DNA of 64,000 bases, taken from positions 12,865,110-12,929,109 of the forward strand of contig JAKTNV010000014.1 in the NCBI GenBank assembly GCA_022747635.1. The letters are read 5' to 3'. The stretch is from Hetaerina americana. Taxonomy: Eukaryota; Arthropoda; Insecta; Odonata; Calopterygidae. The first letter of the stretch is position 1, and every line of letters starts with the position of its first letter. This document shows, piece after piece, positions 11,401 to 21,474 of the stretch. The notes below the pieces were generated by a model. It was not told the origin of the DNA and made no database searches. It saw nothing but the letters and a program-made list of their open reading frames with translations. The position numbers were made by a program, and so were the translations under genes.

Positions 11401-11463
11401 ACCCGAATAATCTTGGAAAACATTATTCGCCGGGAAAGTACCAGATCATTCTACAGAGTACCC

Positions 11464-12139
11464 ACTTAGGTCCATTCAATGGAAACGAGTAGCAGGAAAG
11501 GAAGACAAATGAAGAAAGATGACGTTTCAACATCTGAACTGAAAACAACAACTTAAGCTAAGTTTATGCTAGGCTTTGGGCAGTGAATAGAAGTCCACAG
11601 CTCACCGATTCATGTCCATGGAGGGGCATTCATTTTTTTACAAAATAATGATAGTAGCAAGCGCTTTCTTTTTAAACATAGAGAAAATATCAATTTGCAA
11701 ACTTCACAGGTAAATTTAATATGGTAACACACAAAATGCCACGAGGTTTTACTGGCTGAATATGGAAGTGAAATTAATTTATTTTTAAGTTAATTTCTTT
11801 TTAAGCTGGATATTTCAAAGTTAAATTCATTCAAGTCCTTAGAATTCCAAAATTAATACGTTCTAATGCACATAGAAGGTAGATGATTTTCCTCACTTGT
11901 TTAGAGATAGTTCATAAAAGCTCTGAAATGAAGACTTCAGATTTGATTTTTCAATCTATGGATAGTTATTATACATTTAATAGGAATGAAGTATGTATGG
12001 CTGAAATGCTACTGATTTTATTAAGTTTTTAAGTACAGTATAAAAAAGTACTTTTGAACATGTTCAACAAGCTGTTACATCACAGACAATACAATTATAA
12101 TTACAGTCCTCTCCACAATTCTATTTCAACAAGTGATTC
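11464..12139. other. 3' flank of the glutathione peroxidase gene
   Basis: Contains the likely 3' UTR. A minus-strand polyadenylation signal AATAAA lies at 12022-12017. No other gene seen. Confidence 0.5.
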
Positions 12140-12181
12140 TCAATGTGCTAGAAAGCTTTCAATAATATCATGATGGGCATC
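12140..12181 (-). CDS. PHGPx: Glutathione peroxidase exon 6 (terminal micro-exon, tentative)
   Basis: 42 bases encode [13 protein letters not shown] and TGA. The phase is right, and the joined end [14 protein letters not shown] aligns with the usual insect C-terminus of the form DPxDxxxDIxxxL. An AATAAA signal lies 118 bases downstream. The acceptor CATATTAAG|GATGCC has a weak pyrimidine tract and the intron would be 4.1 kb, so the call is tentative. Confidence 0.55.
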   Translation of the reverse strand, partial: DAHHDIIESFLAH

Positions 12182-15100
12182 CTTAATATGATAATTTCAG
12201 TTATAAGAATCATTTTTCAAAATTAAATACTTCAATACACAATCCTTTATAAATAGCTGAATTCCACATATTAAACAATACTGCTGTTTTCTCAAAGTAA
12301 GTAATACAAGACTAACATGTACCCCAGTGCAAAATATGAAATTTTAAAGAATATAATTTATCAATTATCAGCTTTGTGTATGCATAACATTAAAGCTAAC
12401 ATGAAAGTATATTTAAACATTAAAATATGTAAAACACTTTTTCATTTTACTGTGGAAATAAGAAGCTGCCAAGCACTGAAAACTGGATTGGCTTCATTTA
12501 ATGCAAAGAATATAAGTGTAAATTGACATCATTTATGTGTTTAACTAACATTTAGGAACTGCCAATATGAAGGAGGTGAAAAAAGAGCTACCAATATTTC
12601 TCCAAATATGACACCATTTTCTAAAAAGAAAAGAAAAAGCAATATTATAATAAAACATTATAAATTTTTGGTCAAATTTTAAAATTAACACACTTATAAA
12701 TGTACTATTTTTCAGAGGAAAACCTTGGGAATTCAATTTCATTACCATCCCAATCATGGCAAAAGACAAGGTTATACATTTCCCTTCACCTATTTCCATT
12801 TTATTTTCTGATTTGTTCTGAAAACTGCAAAGACAAGCCCACATGCTGCATTTATGAAATCCAAAACAAACAAATGGAAATGGAGTGCCGGCAAAGCAAT
12901 TGAAAGTGATCAAATTATTTAATTAATTGGCCTAAGTGATTAACTCATCCCAGTGGGTATGCTTTTTAAGAAGGGCTATCATTAATTAAGGCATCCTCTA
13001 GTCGCAGAACAACTGGTGTATGGAATGAATGGCTGTTGAATGAAACAAGGAAAGACAAATGGATGACTTATGTGCATAGGGGATGAAGGGAAAATGCTAT
13101 GTTGCTGGCATAGTGGCTTGCCTCAAAGGTTATGCCACTATTAACACATCCAACTAACAGAAGGACATGACAAGGGACATGGGAGAAGTTAAATGATGAA
13201 CTTGACTGTCAGTAACAGCCAAACACTACATTTTGTTTCCATTAGTTTTCCAAGGAGGAACTTTTTGGGAGCCATCCACATCAGCTTCTGAATCAGCTAG
13301 CTCAATAGGAGATGCATACGGAAGCTTCGACTTCAAGGGAACTTAGAGATGCAATTTACTTCCATCTCACTTGTTGAAACTTAGAAACTCGTTTCAGACG
13401 ACACATCCCACTTCATAGACCAAAGGGGAATCAACTCAGGATGTATTAGGTGGTTTCCTGGTACCAGAATCCACAGCATCAACATATGAGACCGATTTAT
13501 TCAGCTGAGCTGGTGAAAATCCTCCATTGTTTATTTTGAAAGCACTTATTTTAGATTTTAAAAGTCCAATATCGGCCACCATTTGGGAAAGGCAACAGAG
13601 AAAACACTTTCAATAATAGACCTGAGCACTTAAGACGATGTGAACAAGCAAAAATATCACAGAAAATTATGTTAACCTGTGATTTTCACTGCATGTTACA
13701 TGAGCCACATCTAGGATGGACCATTCCTTGTGCTACTATTTTGTCACCTTGAGAACATGAAGGATGAGTTCTGAAGTAAACAGAGGTCTTCAATGGAAGT
13801 GACCCTGGTGAAAGAATAATACCTAAGGAAATGTGAATGAGTGGGTTGGTAATAGAACAGATACCTCTGAAAAAGTGGCAGCATCTTTTCGTGAGCAAGT
13901 ACAGAATGATAATGGTGAATTGCCATGTGTCTGGAAAAAGGATCGTTTATCTTACTTCCATGCCAATGTGTGGTCGTACCTAAGACAATCTCTTTGTTAA
14001 AAAAATGATGAATAAAAGACACTAAAGAGAACTAGAAAAAGGGTAGACATATTGCAGAATATACATATGATTTTTAGGTCCAAGTCACAAAACTAGGGAA
14101 GATAAAACAGAAATATTTGGCACAAGAAAAATTATTTTCCCCGGAATAATAAATGAGGCTATAGACATAAGAAAATACCTTGACAACTCCATAAAGAGTC
14201 AACCTTTTCATTCAGAATCAAGCAACTAACCAGACTCTAATGACTTCTGCCAATGGCAGTCTTTAACTCATTATTATATGGTTCTATTTAACTACAGCAA
14301 CAAAACAACATGTTACCTTGATTTCCTGCGTCATTACTACTATGGCAAACTATCGAGTTTATTTGTTTTCCAATATACAAACTGCAAAAATATCTCGATA
14401 GAGATATCCAACCTTACATTGGAAATAGACTCTCCCATTTTAAAAATATGCCACATTTTGCTGGACTAATCAAGGCTTTGAATTAACAAAAGAAGGACAT
14501 CAACAAATTGATGGGAGTAAATAATTAAGCAAATTAACAATAATCAAAGATCAAACCAAAATCAGTCAAATTATTTTTTTAATGCACCATTATTTCGTGA
14601 GATAAAACCATGAACAATTAGATAGATCTGCAATGGTATTCCATTATCTTCAGCAATCACAAATCTTAATATGGAACAATTTCAACCAGAAGCACTAAAA
14701 ACATTTACCCTGAAGACATCTCCAAGGCTCAGATAAGTGGAAATGCTGTTCTTCTAAAAAAATAAGGACAGAACATAATAAATGGTGTTGGCATATTGCA
14801 TTACTAAGGTCTATTAAATAAAATTTTCTGCTTCAAGGTGAAATGAAGGAATATTCTTAAAATTATCTCACGTTGCAGGTAATTCTTAAATATGACATTA
14901 TCATTTTCAGAAATACTTTCCTACCAGAGACATGGATTAGGCATTTCAGGCAAATCAGGCACTAGTTGACCATAGGGTGTCTATAGTAACCACATTCAAC
15001 TGAGCTGATGAAATGCTAAATACCCACACATAAGGATACTAACAGTTTACCATGGGTGAATCCCAATTAAAAAAGGGATACCAAGGATTTTAAAGAATTA

Positions 15101-18100
15101 TAGATTTTACAACAGAAACAGATGTATACCACAGATTAAGTTGTTCATAACTGTCTAAAATTGATATCATTTAAGCATGCTAAATGAACTTTAAATGCAA
15201 CAATATAGAAATATTATAAATTTCTCCTTTGAGATACGATATATGCTGAAGAAAATGAAAAATGCAATCTTTTTCTGTATAATGGTTTCATGTTAATAAC
15301 TCAGATGTTTCATTTTGTAGGGGAAAATATTATGCTGTTTCATGGAAATTTCTTTGAGTTTAAATGAGAAGTAGTTTTAATGGGAGGCACCTAACAGCTA
15401 AAGCCATTTGCACCATTAGGGATGGGCTGGAAAGGAAGAAAGGTGGTGAGAAACCTGGCATACTGCGTACTAACTTAGTTACCCTCCCGAATATGTACCC
15501 GCCAGTATATACCCTTAAGTACCCTCCAGAATATACCTCAGGTAGGGATCAGGATACCACTGAAAGCTATCTGTCTGTATGTGAACATGCCTCTGGGTGG
15601 GAAGCCAGTAGGTTAGCCTCTGCACCATCCCCATCCCCAGAGTTTAAATGAAAAATAGTTTTCAGATGTCTTTTATTTTCAAATTGGGGAAGCACCACTA
15701 TCACACAGTGGGAAACTATTGAAAGGATCACTCCAAATGGATATATTTTCCCCCCAAATCTGAGCAAATCATTACTCTTTATACAAATTTCAAATATAAA
15801 ATATTATGCTACTCAACTTAATCGTATTCTCCCCTTTACTCCCACAAAACATATCATACACGGCTACAGACATAATTTGGAAAATGATAAAATGTGTACA
15901 GGGGACTTAGAATGTGTATTTCTATTGAAATCCTTTCAAATTCTACATAAATCTTTCTTCTGAAAACAACTTTTTCCTTACTATTAAATATGGAGGAGGT
16001 AGAATGCATGAGGTGGAATGACAAATAAATTTGCGGAGTCATTAGAGCGGAACTTTGGGCCCATGTACAAAAGAAGGTAAAAATTTGATTTTTCTACAAC
16101 AGTTAACAGCCAGCATAACACACAAGTAGTTTCAATTACTATCACTCCGATGGGAGGGGGGGTATGATGCAATATACCAGATGTCATAAAATATGCAGGA
16201 CTGCTAAAAAATTATTGCATTCAGCTTTAAAGTCTATTTAAAATCAAATCCAGAAAAATACTTACGGAAGGATCCACATTAGGCCCACATCTTTCCACTG
16301 GATTGCCTTCCTTATCAATTATAAACTTGGTAAAATTCCATTTTATTGCACTGAAAATAAATTGTTACCAGTTTAAATCACAATAATTTTCAATTTGAAA
16401 TGAAAATGAAACCGCCTCCTAAATATAATAACGTCAAATGCTCATGACTTAGTCCAAGACCAGTAATTATCATTATAGCCAAAGAGCTCAAAATTTCAAA
16501 GATTTAAGACACCAAAGACATACATGCATAGAAAATCTCTTCTAATTTAATTAAAAAACAATATTTCTTCAATATAATAACTAATATTTCCAATTATGTT
16601 AATGTTTATCCTTGGACTTTTCTAGAATTGTTAACATTTAAAAACGAATCATGAATGGCATGCAGGGGTACATTTACGTCCCAGAAGAATTAATTATCTG
16701 CCAGAGCATTGTATTCTTAAGATTGACAGCAACAATCGACTCACAACCAACTCTTAACATAAAACTTACTTCAATAAAAGACCTCCTTGCTTTTCTTTTA
16801 AGAACTTCCATAAAGGGTGTGCATTATCTCCATTTACATTCACTTTTTCAAACAAATCAAAAGTGACATTACGCTCTGCTACAAAGCACACGATTTCTTC
16901 GGGATTACCAGGTTCCTATAACATTAAATCCAATTAAACTATAGGCAAGGTTTAACTGACTTGTAAAATTTTGTCTATTTTATTTTCTCTTTGTATTTTT
17001 AGTAGCCAAAAGCCAAATATTAAATAACTATAATTTTTCTTCACATACATGCATTAAATAACCAGTTTTCCATCTGAGGATATGTATGTTTTATGCGAAA
17101 GGAGCGTGCTCATATGTTAATAATTCATACGCTACACATTTAAATATCACAAAACTAGAGTATGGGAGGCATTTCTTTCAGTGAGACACCCTTGAATTTC
17201 TATTACTAAATAAATCATGAAGGATAGACCAAGTATTGATTACAAAGACACACTGAATCTTCGACTGAATGCTTAATTCATTGGGCTATCATGTTCTTAT
17301 GTGTGTGGCAAAAAATATTCATGCTATTTCTTAAATGATCAACAACATTTTTATGAAGTACTCATCACCAATAGTTACTTTTACCAGCAGCAATCTATCA
17401 TTACGGTACACTTTGATGGAATATCAGATATACCTTTATTTCAAATTAGCTCCAATGTTGGTCGAAAGTACATACCTGTCCAGCAAATTGATTGCAGGGG
17501 AATCCAAGAATGCGAAGTCCCTTACTTTCACCATACTTCTCATATAATTCCTGCAGCTCCTTGTAATTTGTGGCTGTTAAACCACATTGCGATGCCACAT
17601 TGACAATGATTGCCACATGTCCTCTGTAAAAATAGTATTACACTTTAAAATCCATTGCTTTTCAAATAATTAAACTCTACAAAAAAGTGAAAAAAGTAAG
17701 ATGAACTTATTCTTAAAACCAAATATTGAGGAATGCCAAATTAATTATCATGTTTGGGTGCAGTGTTTTCATCACCCTGCCCCCTCTTCGGACATTACCC
17801 TTAATACACAGACCAGCTTCTGGAATTTATTAATGGACTTGTCTGAGATGCAAGCAAGCTGCATGAATAACAATGTACAAATGACACCAACAAATACCTA
17901 CAAGCAAATCCAGCATGAGGATAACCCATGTGCCAGGTTAGTCCTTGCCAGATTATTCCTGGTTTGTGTAACAGGTTAAATCCAGTTACACAGCTGCTTG
18001 ATGTCTTACAAGAGGGTAAGAATATCTCCTCCACTGAACAAATACAGAATATATTATGGCACTCATGTTACTAGTTGATTTAAAACCTCTGTGTGCCAAT

Positions 18101-21100
18101 TGAACCCCTCTTCCATTATCCACTAAGTCTCAATTCACGAATTCGCTATGTCCACTATATAGGCATAACCTGCCCTTCTTATTTGCTCATTGTTACTGTC
18201 TTCCAATTAATGTACACCATCAAAGTCCAGCGACCCTTCTGGAAATTAATATTAAGTGCTGAATCTTACTGAGCATGCTGAGAAATAATATTTAGGTACC
18301 CTGCCACAATAATAATATTTTATTCATCCAAAAGACACAGTGCATATTAATAATTACTATAATAATACTGGTAAGTGTAGAGGACATGCCAAGCATAAAG
18401 TTTACACAAATAGAGAATATTATAAAATTGGCCTCAAGTAATCTTTGACACTATGCACTAATCACTGAGGTATTCTTTCACCTTTTTCTTAAAGACTGGA
18501 ATACACTCTTATTTTTTAATAATTACTGGAAGGTTATTATACAATTTTACAAACAGACTTCGGACCATTTAAAGTCAAGGATGAATTGGTTCACTTTATA
18601 TGTAAGTAGTTACATTGTCTGGCATTATACGAGTGGATACTAATGTTCATTTCAAAATCAGCACTGTTGTTTCTACAATAATAAAGATTGATAAATATAC
18701 AAAGAGCAGATAACAATTTTAATTTTTTGAAGAGGTCGACAGTGGGCATTGTAATTTCATACCTTCCACAAGGCTCAGTTGATTGACTACTTTTAACCCT
18801 GGACTTGGCTCTTCCTTTTCTATAGAAATCACTTTCCATGGAAATGTTGCACTGTCTAAGCTTGTACTAGGATTCCATATGGATAACTACCATTCAATTC
18901 ATTCAGTTTAACTAAAAAATGTAGTCTGCCCACTGCACTTCCTGATGCTGCATCCAATGTTAACTCTAGATCCATTGAATAACCTCAAACAATTGCTCAA
19001 CTCACACCATCATTTTATTTCATTAGTTGGTTTTGGTGATATTTCATTCATCTTTTACTGTGTCACTGCAATGCTGTAAATGTCATTTTCATGTAAAATG
19101 CAAAAGTCTTTCCAATACACACTGCATTTCAGATAGTATTAAAATTCAAAGGACTATAGGAAATGCTCTGGCAGTTACATACAGACTTATCCACTAAAGT
19201 GCACTAAGTGCATTAATCTCACAGTGAAAATATAATTTTCCTAGACCAGGACCCTGATCAAAGAGAACGATTGTTACCTTACTAAATTCCAGCTTATTTA
19301 AAGGCTTAACTCCAATACTACCTCAAAAAGATGATTTTAATTCATATATGCACCACATTGGAGATTGCCACAATTCCTAAATAGAAATTTGCCACTATCT
19401 TCTAGAACCAAAATTTTAAATTAAATTTTAAAGCATATCATCATTCCCTAAATGCCTAATAATAATGTTTTCATGAAATTCCAACAAGATGACATTTTGA
19501 AAATTTCAAGATTCGTTGCAAAAGGTCTGGTCAAGTTTATGTATCACATAAAAAATTACCTTAGAAATTTTTTTTTACTTTGTAATTTAATTGTATATAA
19601 TTATGTAGTGTCCCATATCATACAAAAGATCACACCATCAATTTTAAAATGAGACCTTAAGGATCATTCTAATTTCAAGATGATCCATATTAGAAGCAAT
19701 ACAAATATAATTTACTCATCATTTTTGACAGCTCTGACTCAGAAATGGCACATGAAAAAATAGCAATGACGTTCTCTAAAGAACGTCATTGCCACTTGCT
19801 CTCTATCATCAGATTTCTGAGATTCAAGAAGGTTGACTATTGAGATGCTGTGGAGTACACATATTTGGCAGATAAAAACTAGTTATTTGAATTTGGGGTA
19901 GATAATTTTTAGTCTACTGAATGTGATTCTTTATGTCATTTTTTTGTTTTATCTAAAATATTAGAAAAAATACTATGAAAAATAAATGTTAGTGATATAT
20001 TAATTAGTGTATAAAGTTACACCAACAAATAATAGTATACTTTTAAAAAACATCATGTCATTGAGTTCATTCTATCGAGCATTTTGATATTTTACAACAT
20101 AAAAACAAATTTCATTTAATTTCCAATATCATGTAACCATCTGAGCAGAAACCGAAATTGACCTCTCCTTCTCTTCTCGTCTCCACCAGAATGCTGTAGC
20201 CTCAAGAAAGTAGTGTAATGTAAGTTATGTAATTAAAAGTGTTGTGCAAAAAGTAAATACCTCCCCTAAGTATGTCATTTACCTCTGAGAAAATATTGAT
20301 TCCACCATTGCACAAGTAGGGTTTGCATTTGCAGAAGAATTAGCCAAGATATACCACATCATTTAAGAGACAAAGGTAATCAATGAAAATTAATTTTTGA
20401 AATTGGGAAATTATAGTTTCATACTGGCACTGACTTGAATGCACACCATGTCCTCAGCTTAATATAATCTTAAGGATAGTATACTAAATTTGAATTATTC
20501 TCCAAACAGGACTAAAACATTGCAGAGAACGCCTAAAAACTAGGAGGCTCGTTTACTTGATGGTAGCAACTCAATGTTTGCATGAATGGCTCTGGTTTTG
20601 TATTTTACCACAGGTAAAACACCTATTTCATTAAGGTAATATGAGCTTTCACGTGATTGTATGATTCCATATTAGTAAGCTTCATTGTTTATAAAGAGCT
20701 GGGCTGAAGAATAATATTTTAATCGGGCTTCCAACGATCTATATGGACTTACATATGACAACCAAAACCACAGTGATCAAACGGAAGGTTAGTTTGATAG
20801 GCGAGGGTAGATCTCTCACTGTACTACGCCCTAGCATTACCACAGAGGTTACTACAGTGACATCAAAAAACGCCCTAAAATATTTCAACCCAAACCACTC
20901 GCGAGTTGAGCAACGCAATAAAATATAATTGGTAAAAGGGTTTTCCCAGAGATCGTCTAGATTAGGGACGCCTGATAACTCATAACTAATGAAAATGATA
21001 GCTACGGAAAGAAAACTTTGAAATTTAATACCTATATCATCGTCGTAGTTCATCCCTCTGGTCCCAATAATTGGACTGACATTCGCCTAATTTTCAGAGT

Positions 21101-21474
21101 GCATAATTCTACTCCTCTAATAAAATCATTCCGCAGGAAGTATCGATCAAAACATCGGCATGACAATAGGGACACCACGAAATATATCTCATAACATTAT
21201 TCCAAAAACATTTGCTTTGTCACCTGTATTTCTCCAAGGAGACCTCGTTGCCTTTAATGTCCTTAACCGTGAAGTCATATATGGTTTTCGCATTTTTCCA
21301 ATCTTCGTTTGAAGCCTGAATGAGAAAAATTGAAATTGTATTTCATCATCAAAACATAACGGCAATGGACACTATTCTTCTGAATAAACAAACCATTGTG
21401 CCGACTTTAGACGCTGATATTAGTCCAAGAGCTGCTAAGGTGGTACCAAAAAGTCGCCTTCCTAAAATTAACAT
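12140..21474 (-). CDS. PHGPx: Phospholipid-hydroperoxide glutathione peroxidase (GPx4-like, cysteine type)
   Basis: Reduces lipid and other hydroperoxides. Six minus-strand exons (21474-21394, 21315-21224, 17623-17476, 16915-16770, 16350-16266, 12181-12140) join in phase to 197 residues. The peroxidatic position is cysteine (TGT, C71) in NVASQCGLT, where vertebrate GPX4 has selenocysteine. The other tetrad residues are present: Gln107 (CNQFAGQE), Trp160 and Asn161 (AIKWNFTKF). Cys117 in EEIVCF lies 46 residues after C71, the spacing I recall for the resolving cysteine of the Drosophila thioredoxin-dependent enzyme, so thioredoxin is the likely reductant. No dimerisation loop, as in monomeric GPx4. 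Residues 1-27 ([17 protein letters not shown]...) form a basic-hydrophobic leader, mitochondrial or secretory; a second ATG is codon 27, next to the ASNEDW start of the core. An in-frame TGA precedes the first ATG. Exons 2-5 are certain; exons 1 and 6 are less so. Confidence 0.93.
12182..16265 (-). other. Glutathione peroxidase intron 5
   Basis: About 4.1 kb, AT-rich. Open frames such as 12545-12913 (minus) have low-complexity composition and no domain. No mobile element was recognised. Confidence 0.5.
16266..16350 (-). CDS. PHGPx: Glutathione peroxidase exon 5
   Basis: Residues 156-184: [20 protein letters not shown] (Trp160, Asn161 of the tetrad) and RCGPNVDPS. Acceptor TATTTTCAG|TGCAAT, donor TCC|GTAAGT, phase 0. 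Confidence 0.96.
16770..16915 (-). CDS. PHGPx: Glutathione peroxidase exon 4
   Basis: Residues 108-155 plus two bases. Encodes [16 protein letters not shown] (putative resolving Cys117), [15 protein letters not shown] and GGLLL. Donor TTGAA|GTAAGT. Confidence 0.96.
17476..17623 (-). CDS. PHGPx: Glutathione peroxidase exon 3 (active-site cysteine)
   Basis: Residues 58-107. Holds NVASQCGLT with Cys71 encoded by TGT, and [12 protein letters not shown] with Gln107. Acceptor TTTTTACAG|AGGACA, donor CAG|GTATGT, phase 0. Confidence 0.96.
17624..21223 (-). other. Glutathione peroxidase intron 2
   Basis: About 3.6 kb. Contains a 12-bp-arm palindrome at 19763-19792 and, at 20740-20830, a segment sharing GTTTGATAGGCGAGGGT with the repeat at 775-1025. 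No exon was recognised. Confidence 0.5.
19763..19792. repeat. Short perfect inverted repeat
   Basis: Arms GCAATGACGTTC and GAACGTCATTGC flank a 6-base spacer. Each arm contains the CRE-like core TGACGTTC. It may be a protein-binding site, but its intronic position gives no further clue. Confidence 0.5.
21224..21315 (-). CDS. PHGPx: Glutathione peroxidase exon 2
   Basis: Residues 28-57 plus two bases of codon 58: [19 protein letters not shown] and NEVSLEKY. Acceptor CTCATTCAG|GCTTCA; donor TACAG|GTGACA. Confidence 0.93.
21394..21474 (-). CDS. PHGPx: Glutathione peroxidase exon 1 (leader, 27 codons)
   Basis: Starts at the first ATG after an in-frame TGA and ends exactly in a second ATG followed by the donor GTTTGT, phase 0. 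It encodes an Arg-containing hydrophobic leader. The phase fits exon 2 and the 78-bp intron has a strong T-rich acceptor. There is no homology support for the leader itself. Confidence 0.6.

Larger units (their letters stand above)
10604..11451 (-). mobile_element. Penelope-like element, 5'-truncated foldback copy with GIY-YIG domain
   Basis: An 848-bp insertion flanked by a 12-bp direct repeat, TACAGAGTACCC, at 10592-10603 and 11452-11463. Two nearly identical inverted arms, about 10603-10905 and about 11100-11400, flank a unique centre. The right side has a further 51-bp tail that the left side lacks. The centre encodes a GIY-YIG endonuclease on the minus strand. Inverted terminal repeats, a one-sided tail and a GIY-YIG domain are known features of Penelope-like retroelements. 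Each arm also holds a hammerhead-like motif and a TATATAAGG box. Confidence 0.85.

Noticed and set aside
12545..12913. Minus-strand open frame of 122 codons
   Set aside because: Phe/Ile/Cys-rich AT-driven composition, no domain, lies inside glutathione peroxidase intron 5.
17476..17623. Selenocysteine codon and SECIS element in glutathione peroxidase
   Set aside because: The active-site codon is TGT, so no recoding is needed; no SECIS search was attempted further.
18510..18840. Possible old retrotransposon 3' end
   Set aside because: A short match (GGAAGGTTATTATA) to the 48.1-kb element only; too little to call.
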